This document shows positions 1-11,377 of a stretch of 60,000 nucleotides of DNA, piece after piece; the stretch's first letter is position 1, and every line of letters starts with the position of its first letter. The stretch comes from Acanthaster planci. Its lineage: Eukaryota > Echinodermata > Asteroidea > Valvatida > Acanthasteridae. Under the pieces are notes generated by a model, which had not been told where the DNA came from, did no database searches, and saw only the letters and a list, made by a program, of their open reading frames with translations. The translations under genes and the position numbers were made by a program. The DNA lies in the NCBI RefSeq assembly GCF_001949145.1, contig NW_019091502.1:429253-489252 (forward strand). The letters are read 5' to 3'.

Positions 1-86
1 AAGGATAAGGGAAAACTACGAAAAAAAAGAGAGATGAAAGGGTATGAAGATGGGCGATTTTCTTGAAAAGGAAAAAGCAAAAACAA

Positions 87-129
87 AGCAAAACAAACAA
101 ACAAACAAACAACCCAACAAACAAACAAA
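87..129. repeat. (CAAA)n simple repeat
   Basis: Interrupted run of CAAA/ACAA units on the + strand; low-complexity microsatellite. It produces a Lys/Gln/Asn-rich open frame that is not a gene. Confidence 0.85.
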
Positions 130-382
130 TAATCGAAATTTACCTATTCCCCTGTTAATGGTTTATCAGTCCGTTGCTGACGACTGCCTAGTTCACCCCC
201 CCCTTCCCCCGGGCAGAAAAAAAACCTAGCCAAACCCACGTTGCACTCCATCAAATTAATTTGCTACGTGCACACCCATGGACATCGTGATTGATGCTAC
301 ATTTTTTAACGCCTTACAAAGGTCATAACTCATCAAGGCTATTCAAGTTTTTGAATCCAATGAGCCTCGACTTGGACCAAGG

Positions 383-525
383 GAGGGCGCAATTTTCTTA
401 GCAATGGGGGCTCTTTTGGTCGGAACTGAACTTCGCGTTGAGGTCGATCGCATCGCTACCAATAAAAAGAAGCACTCCTGACAAGAATGGCTCTTTTAAA
501 TCGACGAGGGGTGCTTCTGCTCGAG
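383..525 (+). repeat. dispersed repeat family A, copy 1
   Basis: Begins GAGGGCGCAATTTTCTTAGC and includes GGTCGGAACTG, ATCGCTACCA and ATGGCTCTTTTAAA in order. The same ordered blocks recur at 53361-53531 in the same orientation, with an extra insertion of about 25 bp in that copy. No coding potential is seen; probably a short nonautonomous interspersed element. Its ends are estimated from where similarity fades. Confidence 0.7.
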
Positions 526-3500
526 GTGGATATAGTAGCTACAAAGGCTGCTACTGATTCCCTTTTTTCATTTTCCAGCGACATATAAGTAGAATTCTCA
601 TTCAAACAAGAGCAACTCTTGACTCTTACACAAATCCAGTGGAGAAGTTCAGTTAGGCACTTACCCACCCCTCACCCCACAACCAATTCTCAGGGCCGGT
701 TGGCTCCCAGTACACAGTATTTTTTCTATTCAAGGGAATAAGTTAAACAGGAATCATAACATCAGTATCAATGGAGAACGTATTTGCTTTCTACTCCTCT
801 TAAATTAATGTAAGAATAGTGCTTGGCATCCCTTTAAAGTTACTTATGTTAAAACGTTACTTCTTAATGTGCACTTTGAGTTTCGCACATTTTTCCTGGC
901 GATCGAGGGCGCTATTACTGTGATGTCATTTCACGTGGACACTGCTCATAACAAAATGTTTTCAATTCAAATTTTAGACCCAACATTTACTCATCGAAAA
1001 CATCTCTCAGACAACTTTGCGTACTGGTCTGGTGTCTAGACTGAATCATAATGGAATCAGTAGCAAAAAAAGAACATTTCAGGCAGCAAAAATAATCGAT
1101 TTCCTGGTAAATCTTGGTGCTTAAATGTAACATTGGGGATTCTTCCTAAAATGGCATAATTTTTCTCGCTCAGGAATATACAATTCGCATCCGCATAAAA
1201 TCCCTTAAAGTACCAACGTTCGTTTATAGTGAATCTTTCATTTAGTATACATGATCTTGCACTGGTGCAATCCAATCCGAGGGACACTTCTGCACAACTT
1301 CCAGAAATGTGATTACCAAGGTATGAAATTGTAGTGAGGCAATTTCTCTCATTTTTTTTCATCAACCTATCTGCCTGGAGAGGGGCCAGACGGCTGGAAA
1401 GGAGATTAAGAGAAGTGGCAGGGCAAAACCGAACGGACATTTTACTCTTATGGCATACTCGACTGTGATAGATGGGACTTGGGGTAATAACGGAAAAACC
1501 GAAGTCACCCTCTGCCTCTATTTCGCGTTGATTTATGCCGCTGCGCGCTACAGTGGACGCAAGGGGCAAGATATCATCTATAGAAGCCAGTAACTGAGCG
1601 AAGCGCATGTATAAATAATCCTTCTCTTGGTCAGAATCCCTCTACAACCACATCGATTCATTTCCTCAGATGCAACTTTGATTAAATTCCGTTCTTGCTT
1701 TCAGATATTTCAAATATTTGGTACATGCTTTCATACCATTACCTTGCAATGCGAAGTTCCACTTATGTGGATATTATGTACATTTTGAAGTTAATGGCGT
1801 CAGTTGGAAATTCATCTTCTAAAGCCCAATAAATGTTGTAGATTCTTTTTCTCAATACTAGCTAATGATTCTTTAGGATAAATTAATGGCTAATGGTATC
1901 ATATGCGATAACTTTAAAAACAAAAGGCCAAAAGTGATTATTCAAATTTCAAAGTCATGACACGAGGAGTATAAAAAATGTTGTTCTTACACACATTTTG
2001 TACACCCGCACAGGGTGCAAATTTATTATGATATCGATTAAAACTAAAATCCGGCCAAGTTTTGATTTCCAAATTAACAGTGTTGGCTTCAGAAGCTGTT
2101 TTCTCTTGTTAATAAAGTTAAAAATGCTAACCATAAGGACAGAGTAGACATACTAGGGAATATATGAAGCAAATCGTATAGACAACAGTTTGTAAACATG
2201 TTCAAATACTTCCAATAGTTTCTAAACACCATTAAAAAGTGAAAGCAAGATTGTGCTTAAATGTTATACACGGTTGGTGAGAGGGATCCAAAAAGGTAAC
2301 CCTCGAGCACAATTTCTACAAAAGTTAAACACTCCTTGGCCCTTGCCAACTGCTGCGAAATCTCTGTGCACCAACACCGAGTATAATTTGTTTGAAACGA
2401 TGCTCGCGTCCGTCTGTTTGTGCTGCAAATGTTGTAATTGAGTTCTTCATCGCAATTCAAATTTATTCATTAATTAACCCAACACCGCCCAAGGGAGTTT
2501 TGCTGACCCGTCTCTGAATATTTCGTGGTTCACATGCAGATTACGGTAAGATTGAATTGATAGCTTTATATGAGGCTGTACCTGCACGAGAAGGGTAATT
2601 ACCTGAAATGAAGATGCTTTGAAGCATGAAATGCATTTATTATACTTCGAAAAGAATATGATGGAGTATGTAACACCCCATCTTTCACTCAGGCGTGGCA
2701 AAGTTCTGTTGCAGTCCCATTTTATGCTCTGTCTTACACGAGAGTTCATGAGTCCAGCACACTCGTTAGTAAGATTCATATCACATAATATACGACCTTA
2801 TTGGGATCTTCGTATGTTGTGTGACGTTTGGACACAATGCATGTTTGAAGTTGAAAGAACAGAAAAAGAATTCAAATGTTTGGCCACTTGTATTGAGAGG
2901 GCCAAGTATTAGTGTTTTAAACGTGACCGTAATCTTTCAGAGGAATCGGTGTGAAATCCATTAATATCCCCGGCAGAATAATCGCTTATCTTGGAAATAA
3001 CTATCTCAAGGTAGAGGAGCTGAAATAAAGCTTCCCCTTTCTCATCAGATTTTCGTTGATAAGACAAATACAAAAAGTGTCAACTGATTCAGAAGATTAG
3101 ATGACTTTTTTTAGCAAATTAAAACCGAGAATGAGCCAGAAATAAATGGCAAATAGACCAACCAACACCTTTGACTTAGTTTTCCACGATGTATCCCATT
3201 GGGTATTGAATACAAATTTCTTCAGCTGATCAAGCGTCGGGAACGGGTCATGCGACGGGGTATAGACATGCAGCTTTTTCCAACTTCAGTCACACTTTAT
3301 TTTTGGATTATAATTGTGATAACCTGCAATGTAGTATAACAGGACCTTAATGCTGTTTGAGGTCTTGTGCTTCAGACGAGAGCGCAACATCGTGTCAGGG
3401 AGAGGTTCCCCACGCTTGTGTGTGTGACATTCACACTTTCGTCCGCCCCTCGCCGCACCAGGATAACAGTGTAAGGCTCATGAATCACCTGCCCCAAACC

Positions 3501-4019
3501 TGAACGAAATTTAATAGACTGTTTGAACTAACGTCACGTTTCTCTCACACATCTCCTCGACTCGCCATCTTTGGGTCCTTGGTCTATGGTGTCACATCGT
3601 GTCTGGTAAGGGTGTTGTTATTCTGAGGAATAACAGCCAACAACCCCAGCCACCTAATGGCAAAAACACATGAATGCAAGTACTTAAAAAAAAATTAGTT
3701 GCAAATTTTGCCTGGCACAAAGAAAATATAGCTACTATCAAGATTAGTGGCGTCACTACGCAGGGGAGGGTCAGGGGGGCACGTGCCCACCCAGATTATG
3801 CCGGTGCCCCCTTGGTGCCCCCATTTGAACTCTGTGACTATAATCTCCGTTGAAATGTAGCTGCAGCTTATTTTCTTATGGTGCCCCCTTGAAAAAATGT
3901 GGGCTGCCCCCGCCCCCCCCCCTGATAAATAGTCCTTGTTAGGCCACTGATCAAGATCGATCTTGAAAAGGTTGTGCATTGGAGCCATCTGTCAGGTAAG
4001 TATTTTTCTTATGGACTAA

Positions 4020-4060
4020 TCAGGGGCGGATCCAGGATTTGGGTCAGGGGAAGGGGTTGA
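4020..4060 (+). repeat. truncated copy of TIR element (TCAGGGGCGGATCCAG end)
   Basis: The 16-mer TCAGGGGCGGATCCAG at 4020-4035 is identical to the left terminus of the element at 7623-7888 and is followed by a G-rich stretch. No right terminus was found nearby, so this looks like a truncated or degraded copy. Confidence 0.6.
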
Positions 4061-7000
4061 AACCCAAACCCCACCATCTGAGCCTGAGGATAGCACAAAC
4101 GGTCTATTCCACGTGGAACCAAAGCTCTGACTGGAAAGGTGGCTTCCACGCACAACCGCTATTGATCGTAATCAAATTAACAATCAACACTTCCCTAGAG
4201 CTCGCATATTATGCTTCATGGGTTTCTTCGTCCAACGGTTTTCTTTGAAATGGGTTAGGAAATAAGACGTACTTTGAACGGTAACTTTCAAAGTCAAAGC
4301 GGCTTCTTGACTAAGTATGAGCAGGGTTTATTTTTTTCAGTGTTTCCGAGAAACCAGGAAGCTTATAATTGGAAGCCCCGAAGCCAGTTTCATTGACTTG
4401 TGTAGACCGAAGGACAAGTCGTTAATTTTTCGTTTTTCTCCCTGAACATCAGGCGAAATCCATCGGCACGGCTCTAGTGTAACAAGCTAAGTTCGACTTA
4501 TCCAGCAAGTTGATAAATACGACTCACAAACACATGCGTTCATCCATAAGCTAAATAGGGATTTTTTTTTCATTTTAGCAGATCTTGCGATGTTTAATAG
4601 CACTCGTCTAGACCAATTATGTTTTGAAATAAAATGTATCATTATGAATTACTCTGCTTACTTGAGTCGGCGCAACAGAGTTCAAATCCTCGAAGAAAGG
4701 ACTGTATGTAGTCATGCTGTCCTCAGTGGCTGGTTACGAGGGTGCCACTTGGAAAACACCGACTTGCCAAGTCTTTTCTGTAAGTTGATAATATTGGTTA
4801 CAGCTTGCAGGTGGTCAGGATAAACGGCGCGTATTCCCAGTATCTCAATGGCAGGTTTTACTGGCAATTCTATCTTCTCTGACTCCATATCGAATGGTTA
4901 CGTTTAATAGTAAACGATCGATTGATAATACACAATAATGAATACAATATTTAATAAATAATAATGTAAATATATATTTACTCTGGAATGACAATCAGTT
5001 GAGTGCTTGAATAGCCCTTGTATTGTGTACAACTCACGTCGGTTCTCCCCAAGTCGGTTATAAGCCTTATTAAAAGGTAGGTCAATCAATGAACAAACGT
5101 AGAAATACTGTAATCGTGAAGATATAGTGAGCGTAGACAACAATACCAAACCAATTACCGACCGTGGCTTTCAGTTAATGACCTGTATGGAGTTTGTATC
5201 GTCGGAAATTCAAACCTGTATCTTAAGATGACATCGTAATATAGACTTTTACCGGCAAACACACATACACGAAGCACAGTAATGATTATTTTTGTACGTT
5301 TCCAAGCTTCCACATGCCACCAAAATTACGCATTCAGAGACCACTCCAGCGCGAGGGAATGCCCACAGCTATCAAGAACTTGAGGGAAAAATGACAGTGT
5401 TGCTGTTACCACTTTGTAATTTTTTTTACTCAAGGTGGAGAAAAAACCTCTGCTTTGGGTGTGCGAAAGGTTAAGGGAAATCTTCCACCTTCAGACGTGC
5501 TTGTGGTGGGAAAACAAAAAAGCGCCGGCGCGTCCCTGGACTCAGAGAAGTATTTTGCACTTGCTAGCTGTTGGTTAGTTTGCCCATGAAGGAAGCCACG
5601 ACTTCCCGCCCATTGAAAAGTTCTGCCTCGTTAGAACTCTCGAGTGCCAAGTACATACGATATCGTTACACAGGAAACCGAAAGGTGACCCGACTGTTTC
5701 AGTGAACTAGGCTATAAATTGCCAAATTGGAGTTCCACTTCTACATGCATCCAAAAGGATTCCTCGGAGAGTTAGAAAATATCCGACAGTTCGTCGTCTA
5801 ACTCTGACCGCTTTACAAAGTCAACTAGGTTGTACATTTTACATCAGCACTTGATCATGTTTTATATTCATGCAGTTTCAGAGCGGAAACGCCAAGGTAT
5901 CAAGTACCGTTAAGAATCGACTTGACCACGATCTTGAATTAAAAAAAAACACATGTACAGAGCTGACGCTCTGGGCTTTCTAAAAATGGATGAATGAATA
6001 TGACCCAAACCGAAATGGATATCGATTGTCATTGGAATTGATGTATATTGAAATCCCTAAGTATTTAATTCATCTTTTCTTATGGAAAGAAAATGAAAGC
6101 ATGCAACAAGTTACGATGTAATCATGGTGGATTTTGAGGATGTTCTAACATCCAATGAAATTTTATGAAATAATATAAGAGGAAATGTTTTCATAATGAA
6201 ATCTCCATTATCGCGGTGGTGTAAAATTAGTCGGAGATCGCAAGAGGAAACACCGTAACGAATGTCCTCCGGGTAACTCCAACGCGGTGCCTGAACATTT
6301 TTGGAGAGGCGTTGTGATGCTCTCACCATCGAGATCGAGATGAGATGATTTTTTGAAGCAACATCGGACCTTAATGGGTTTGATTAAGGTGGCCGCAAGT
6401 CTGCGGCTGAAATCTGCAGGAGGGTGCCAAGCGTCACCGTGTGAATTATAGTCTACGTCCAGCGTTACAAATGATCGCTACAGAGAGACCGCGGTTACAA
6501 CTCATTGCTTGCTCTAACCATACACGTGTAACGTTTTTTCTTAGTTTTTGTTGAAGTTGAGAATTTTTTCTTTAGCATAAAATACCCAGTTCATATGATG
6601 AAGATGTGTTAAAGGTTGCTTGTGACTTGACTCAAACTGAGCTGAATGAGAAGTCGACCAATCATCTTCTATACCATCGGTTCACTGCTACAGCGGGCGT
6701 TAGCGAATTACTTGGCAAAATCCTTTAACTTAGCTAAATCGTCACCATCAGCATGATCAGTAACAAGGAAGGCGTACAAAACTGGGTGTTACCTTTCAGC
6801 TGCCGTACAAAAATCATCTAGGTCTGAAGACAAAAATTGAGTTCCCCTTCCAAGACTTCGCGAAGGCTTTAACCGAGGTAGACTGGCACCTGGCTAAATT
6901 ATTATCACTTCTGTCCTTGCTTTAATAAGGGTGTTTACCACACCAAAGCAGAAGTTGTCTGTTTTGTCTTGTCCAAATTTATTCAGACCCGTGTATTCCT

Positions 7001-7622
7001 AGGAACGTGATACTTTATACAAGAGAACGATTCTCTGAATTGGAATGTACGAGTGCCATTCCTCACGTCGTTGGCATAATTGGTCCATTATTGTCGAGCA
7101 GTGAACCCGCCTTGTTAAACTAAATACATTGTGCAACGTTCACTCAGTAAAAAAGAGGCACTTGACCTTCGATACAGGGGCACCCACTGACAGCAACCGT
7201 GAGGGAGGTGTAGTAATGGTAACAAGTTGCTGCTACTCAAAGGGCCCACGAGAGGAGACATTGCACGCAAAGCCGTTTTTTTCATTTTCCGTCCGTTGTT
7301 TTCAGTTTGTCATTGTGGAAACAAAATAGCGTCATACACAAGCTTTATGTCACAGTTTTATGTATACGACGCTTCCGGGTATGACACTTTCCTACCTTTC
7401 GCTGTGAGAACGCAGTCGCCTATATACCGGTCGATGCCTTTTAAAATGTGGCCCGGTCGTTGTCTAGCTGCACGTCGGCTGTCACATCCAGCGATGTATG
7501 AGGCTGTAGAAGTGGACCGCTGCAGGTGGGCAGCGCAACACCACCGTACTCGGTCTTACGCTGTGGTCTCCCAAGAATTAACGAGGATTTGGAAGGCTTG
7601 TAATTCACGTTTAAGGATCCCC

Positions 7623-7888
7623 TCAGGGGCGGATCCAGAATTTCCCAAAGGTGGGGGGAGGGCGTGAACTAAAGCAGCAATGGTAAAATGCCCGCGAGCG
7701 CGTAGCGCGAATTCCTTATTTCGGCTTCTAGGCACCTTGTGGTGCGATTTTGGGCAGTATGACCCCTATTTCTCCTTCCCCCTCTTTTTCGTTTTTATTT
7801 ATGTATTAATTTATTTTTAAATTGGAGGGGGGAGGCTGAAAAAGGGGGGATGCGTGCCCACCACACCCTGAATCCACCCTGTCCCTGA
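7623..7888. mobile_element. MITE-like element with terminal inverted repeats
   Basis: The left end reads TCAGGGGCGGATCCAG; the reverse complement of the right end reads TCAGGGACAGGGTGGATTCAG, so the 266-bp unit is bounded by imperfect inverted repeats. The interior is low-complexity, rich in G and T runs, with no transposase frame. A second left end lies at 4020. A target-site duplication was not clear. Most simply a nonautonomous DNA transposon. Confidence 0.6.
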
Positions 7889-8385
7889 TATAGCAAAGTC
7901 TTGGATAACCACGGGGGGGGGGTAGTATTAGCCAGCTCCCGGTAGATGTCATTTGGCAGACCGCCATCCTCTTGTCATGTGGCAAGACAGGTTATGACAG
8001 AGAGCTAACAGCAAGGCGAAGTGTATGATATACGACAATAGAAAAAAATCTTGCCCGACGCCTTCAGTTACAGTATAAGCCTGTTTTCAAAATGACTTAA
8101 TTATGAATCACACAAATGAGTACAAAAGCGTCTGTGGGTAGCCCGCCAGAAACTTAGACTAGCAAACAACCAAAACAGTAATAGGGACCTTTCTTAACGT
8201 GCGCAAACACTAACTCAAAGACAAGATCTCACAGGCCCTAATCAACATAAACCAATTTCACCATGTGCAACTGCACTGACTACGTGTGACGCATAAAACA
8301 CGCGTATCTTGTTTGCAAGTTGAGTTTCCTGAAAACCCCAAATGATGTTGCACCTTTAATCTGTCTCCGGAATAAAGCCAGTGTA

Positions 8386-8414
8386 TGACGTCACTTGTCC
8401 CAAATCTATAAAAA
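8386..8414 (+). promoter_or_regulatory. CRE plus TATA-box core promoter of the peptide gene
   Basis: A perfect cAMP response element TGACGTCA lies at 8386-8393 and a TATA box (TATAAAAA) at 8407-8414, 13 bp apart. Start of transcription would be expected about 30 bp downstream, near 8437 (CCACTGC). The next 170 bases lack any ATG and end in a strong splice donor, as a 5'UTR exon should. CRE/CREB control is well known for CRH-family and other neuropeptide genes; assignment of this promoter to the gene whose ATG is at 11236 is an inference from order and strand. Confidence 0.55.
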
Positions 8415-8436
8415 GTCCTAGACTTGGACAGCAGGC

Positions 8437-8609
8437 CACTGCAGAGTAACAAGTGCCGCAGAGTAGTGTGTGTGTGTGTGCTTTCGCTCCAACTGGCAGA
8501 CGACTGAACCGACTGACTTCGTGGAGGTTTTGGGCGCGAATTAGCAATTACTGTTCATTTCTCTAGAGCAGATTTCTCCTAGCAACCGGATAGGTTATCC
8601 CAACCGCAG
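8437..8609 (+). other. predicted noncoding first exon (5'UTR) of the peptide gene
   Basis: The stretch between the TATA-defined start and the donor CCGCAG|GTAAGATT contains no ATG on the + strand and includes a short TG repeat (about 8466-8480). The donor is close to consensus. It would splice to a site just before the ATG at 11236; the best acceptor seen is CACGCAAAG at 11212-11220, which is weaker than usual. The transcription start is an estimate from TATA spacing. Confidence 0.45.
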
Positions 8610-11220
8610 GTAAGATTTTGCCATGTTGTATGCATCCTTTTCACAGCTTTATTAAAATCTTCCCACCTGTTGTGTGAGCACCTTTATCTTCTTCGATAAA
8701 ATCATCTGCGTTTTGCTTGAATCGAGTGCTTTTACTTGTCAAGATGGGACCGTCTGTCTTTCACTCATACTAGCTTTCTCATTATCACCTCTGTGACAGA
8801 ATCACTACACCACATAATTCCTATTTCGGTAAAGACGATGAAAATGGATGTGTGCATCTGGGCATTTTTTAGCTGCTTAAATTCGACCGAAACTGGTTTC
8901 ACTGCGCTGAGTGCAGACCTCGGGGAAATTCGCGCTGCTTTTTGTACGGTTTTGTTTTCTTTGCCTTTATCGGTTTAGGTTTGTTTTAGAATTTGAAAAA
9001 ACACGTGTTTTGAAACGACACACCTGTCCAAATGTATAGAGGTAGATAGACGCAAAACCAGAGTGTCGGCTGGCTTTATCGCTAAAAATGTTCCGGTGAA
9101 TATTTTGATTCTCGACTGACCGTATTAAATCTGACAGTTAATATCCAACCTAAGTAAAGTGTGTGGTTTGTTGACCCATGTTTCGATGTCCACTGAAATA
9201 AAGGGTGTCGCGAGTTTCTCCGAAGAAATCATTATCCAAGCGATTCTCACTTTTAAACCAGTGATCGCCATAACAGCATTCCCATGTAAGTCTGGCTGAG
9301 GCTAATGAAAATAACATGAGACTCAGGCTTGTGTCGTGTAGGTGTGTTTGGTTTACTATGGATCACCACTTTCTTCAATTTCTAATAGATTCAGCAAAAT
9401 GGAATAAGCCCAGAGTGGATGTATCAAACTGAAGAATAAAAAATTGAACTATGTACAAGTGACCTGACAATTCAGTAATGTTAAGGGGAAGATTGAACGT
9501 CTAAACCTCTGTAACTGACATGACCATGAATTCTGATGTTACACAATAAACCGAATTTAAACCAGTAAAATAAAGGACTTTCGCTGGGTTCCACGAAGTT
9601 ATACCAAAGAAATAAAATAAAATTACAGAAACAGTACAGACGTAATCTTGGAGAGGCAAGGGGCAAATTTAGAGAAAATGTTAGAGTAGAAGGATAGTAA
9701 CAAAGTCAGACTTTCTTCTAATGAAGATCTGTAAAACCACAAATATAAGAATTTAATCTCGGGTTTTGCTGTTTAGTAGAAAAAAAATTGCAAATAGTGG
9801 GGCTGCGGGGACAGCCTCGTTATTATCAAGCAGATGTTTTCTTGTGGGCTTCTTTGGTACGCCATCTTTAACGGTTAGCTTTCGAGCCAGATACATGTAC
9901 CTGCACTTTTCGAAAAGAAAAATTAGTTGATTCATGAACTTATTGCCAAGCACTCCCATGTGACGCGACAATCTCACACCAACTCGTTCATTTGCACGTT
10001 GGCAAATATGTTTGTAGTAATGACAAGCAAATGTTTGGAATTGTTCCCTCAAACGGGACCAGTCAACTCGGTGTAGAGCTAATTACAAGAGACCGTGGTA
10101 CATTATCGCTCGATTTGTTCAACTCTCTGAAAAAAATGCTCTCAATTTTGCAACCTTCTAATCACCAAACTTTGGGGAAAATAATTCTTATTTAAGATTT
10201 AGGCCTACATGAAGATAATTATGGATTTTGTGTTAGAAAATGAATTATTTCTCTTTGGAGTTCTATGTAAGCTGCCCTACGGCGACCCTGAGAGGCATAG
10301 AGAGAGGTAAAAGACATTGGATAAGCTTAACTTGTGTTCACAAATTGTAATTTGATAGAGAGGACGCGTGAAAGCCCCCGGACCAAGGTGTTTGTCATTT
10401 ATCGCTCACATATATCAAACAGCGGAAGAAGCACTTTAAAATTGATGTAGATTGCATTTTGTAACTAAAGTAGATTAAGCAAGCCTTGGTCGAGATCTTA
10501 ATGACGCCATGAATTAACCATTCAAGGTTCCGCTTGAACTTTTAAGTGCTCGACTGGATGGGATGTCCCAACCACAGTCGTTAATTTTTGTGCATGTGTT
10601 GAATAATTAATGCGGAGCCCATACATATGAGGGAATTTGTGGAATTTGCGGAAATAGGCGTCTTCCTCTCTCTGACGTTGACTTTGCTGAATGGCTGTTG
10701 AAAGCACGCACACAGAGCTTCGTCCTTGGCAAAAATGGCACACTTCTTGCCACTTTGTGAACAATAATTATCAAGTTACCAATAAAGGTCGAGTCTGATA
10801 TTCAATGGCGTCACTCGTTGGGGCGGGAAAATATGCCCCTCACTGTTTTTTTTCGCCCCTTTCCCATAGACACCCACATGTCGTAAGTCGACCCAGGTCC
10901 ACTTACTTGCGAGAAACGAGTGACGCCTGCACTCATTACTGAACTCGATGTCAACTTACCTGCTTGTCTTAACATGAAATAGATTGAACGTTAGGTGTGT
11001 CGGTTGTGTACAATATGAATAAGTGAGAAAACAGTATTATGGTATTACTCAATGAAACGCCGCCCATCGTGACCAAAGTATTTTAAGAGAAGTGGAATAA
11101 TAATTTGGTCAGCCACTAAAGGTTGAATTCGTATTTTTAGTGGATTTCTACAAAAACTGGCCCTTCGATTCATTTTTGTGTCGTTTGTAAGTTTGTTGCC
11201 CGTCTGTTTCCCACGCAAAG
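8610..11220 (+). other. predicted intron 1 of the peptide gene
   Basis: AT-rich, no supported gene on either strand. It starts GTAAGATT after the 5'UTR exon. Short open frames on both strands show no recognisable domains. Confidence 0.4.
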
Positions 11221-11235
11221 GTTCATTCAAGCACC

Positions 11236-11377
11236 ATGGCAAACACTGGTGTAACAAAGATGGCCGCCCTGATCCTCATCACGTGTCTAATCCATTGCGC
11301 ACACTCAGTGCCTGCCCAGGGCCTACGGGAAAGGAGAGAGGCTGATCAGACGAGACAAACTCAGGAAGCGGAATCCG
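11236..11377 (+). CDS. peptide precursor exon: signal peptide and propeptide
   Basis: Encodes residues 1-47 plus the first base of a glycine codon. It starts CACCATGG, the first ATG after the presumed 5'UTR splice. Residues 9-22 form the hydrophobic core; the tail ERREADQTRQTQEAES is polar and charged. The donor TCCG|GTAAGT fixes phase 1. Confidence 0.6.

Larger units (their letters stand above)
1..8385. other. intergenic region, left flank
   Basis: No gene could be supported here. The stretch holds a CAAA-rich simple repeat near 87-129, one copy of a dispersed repeat (383-525), a truncated copy of a TIR element (4020-4060), a G/C-rich low-complexity patch (about 3760-3930) and a TIR element (7623-7888). 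A 183-codon open frame on the minus strand (1057-1608) has a possible acceptor 5' of it but matches no family I know; it is discussed under rejected items. Confidence 0.6.

Noticed and set aside
7227-7667. 146-codon ORF, plus strand
   Set aside because: Uses a non-ATG start and its last part reads into a TIR element; no family resemblance.
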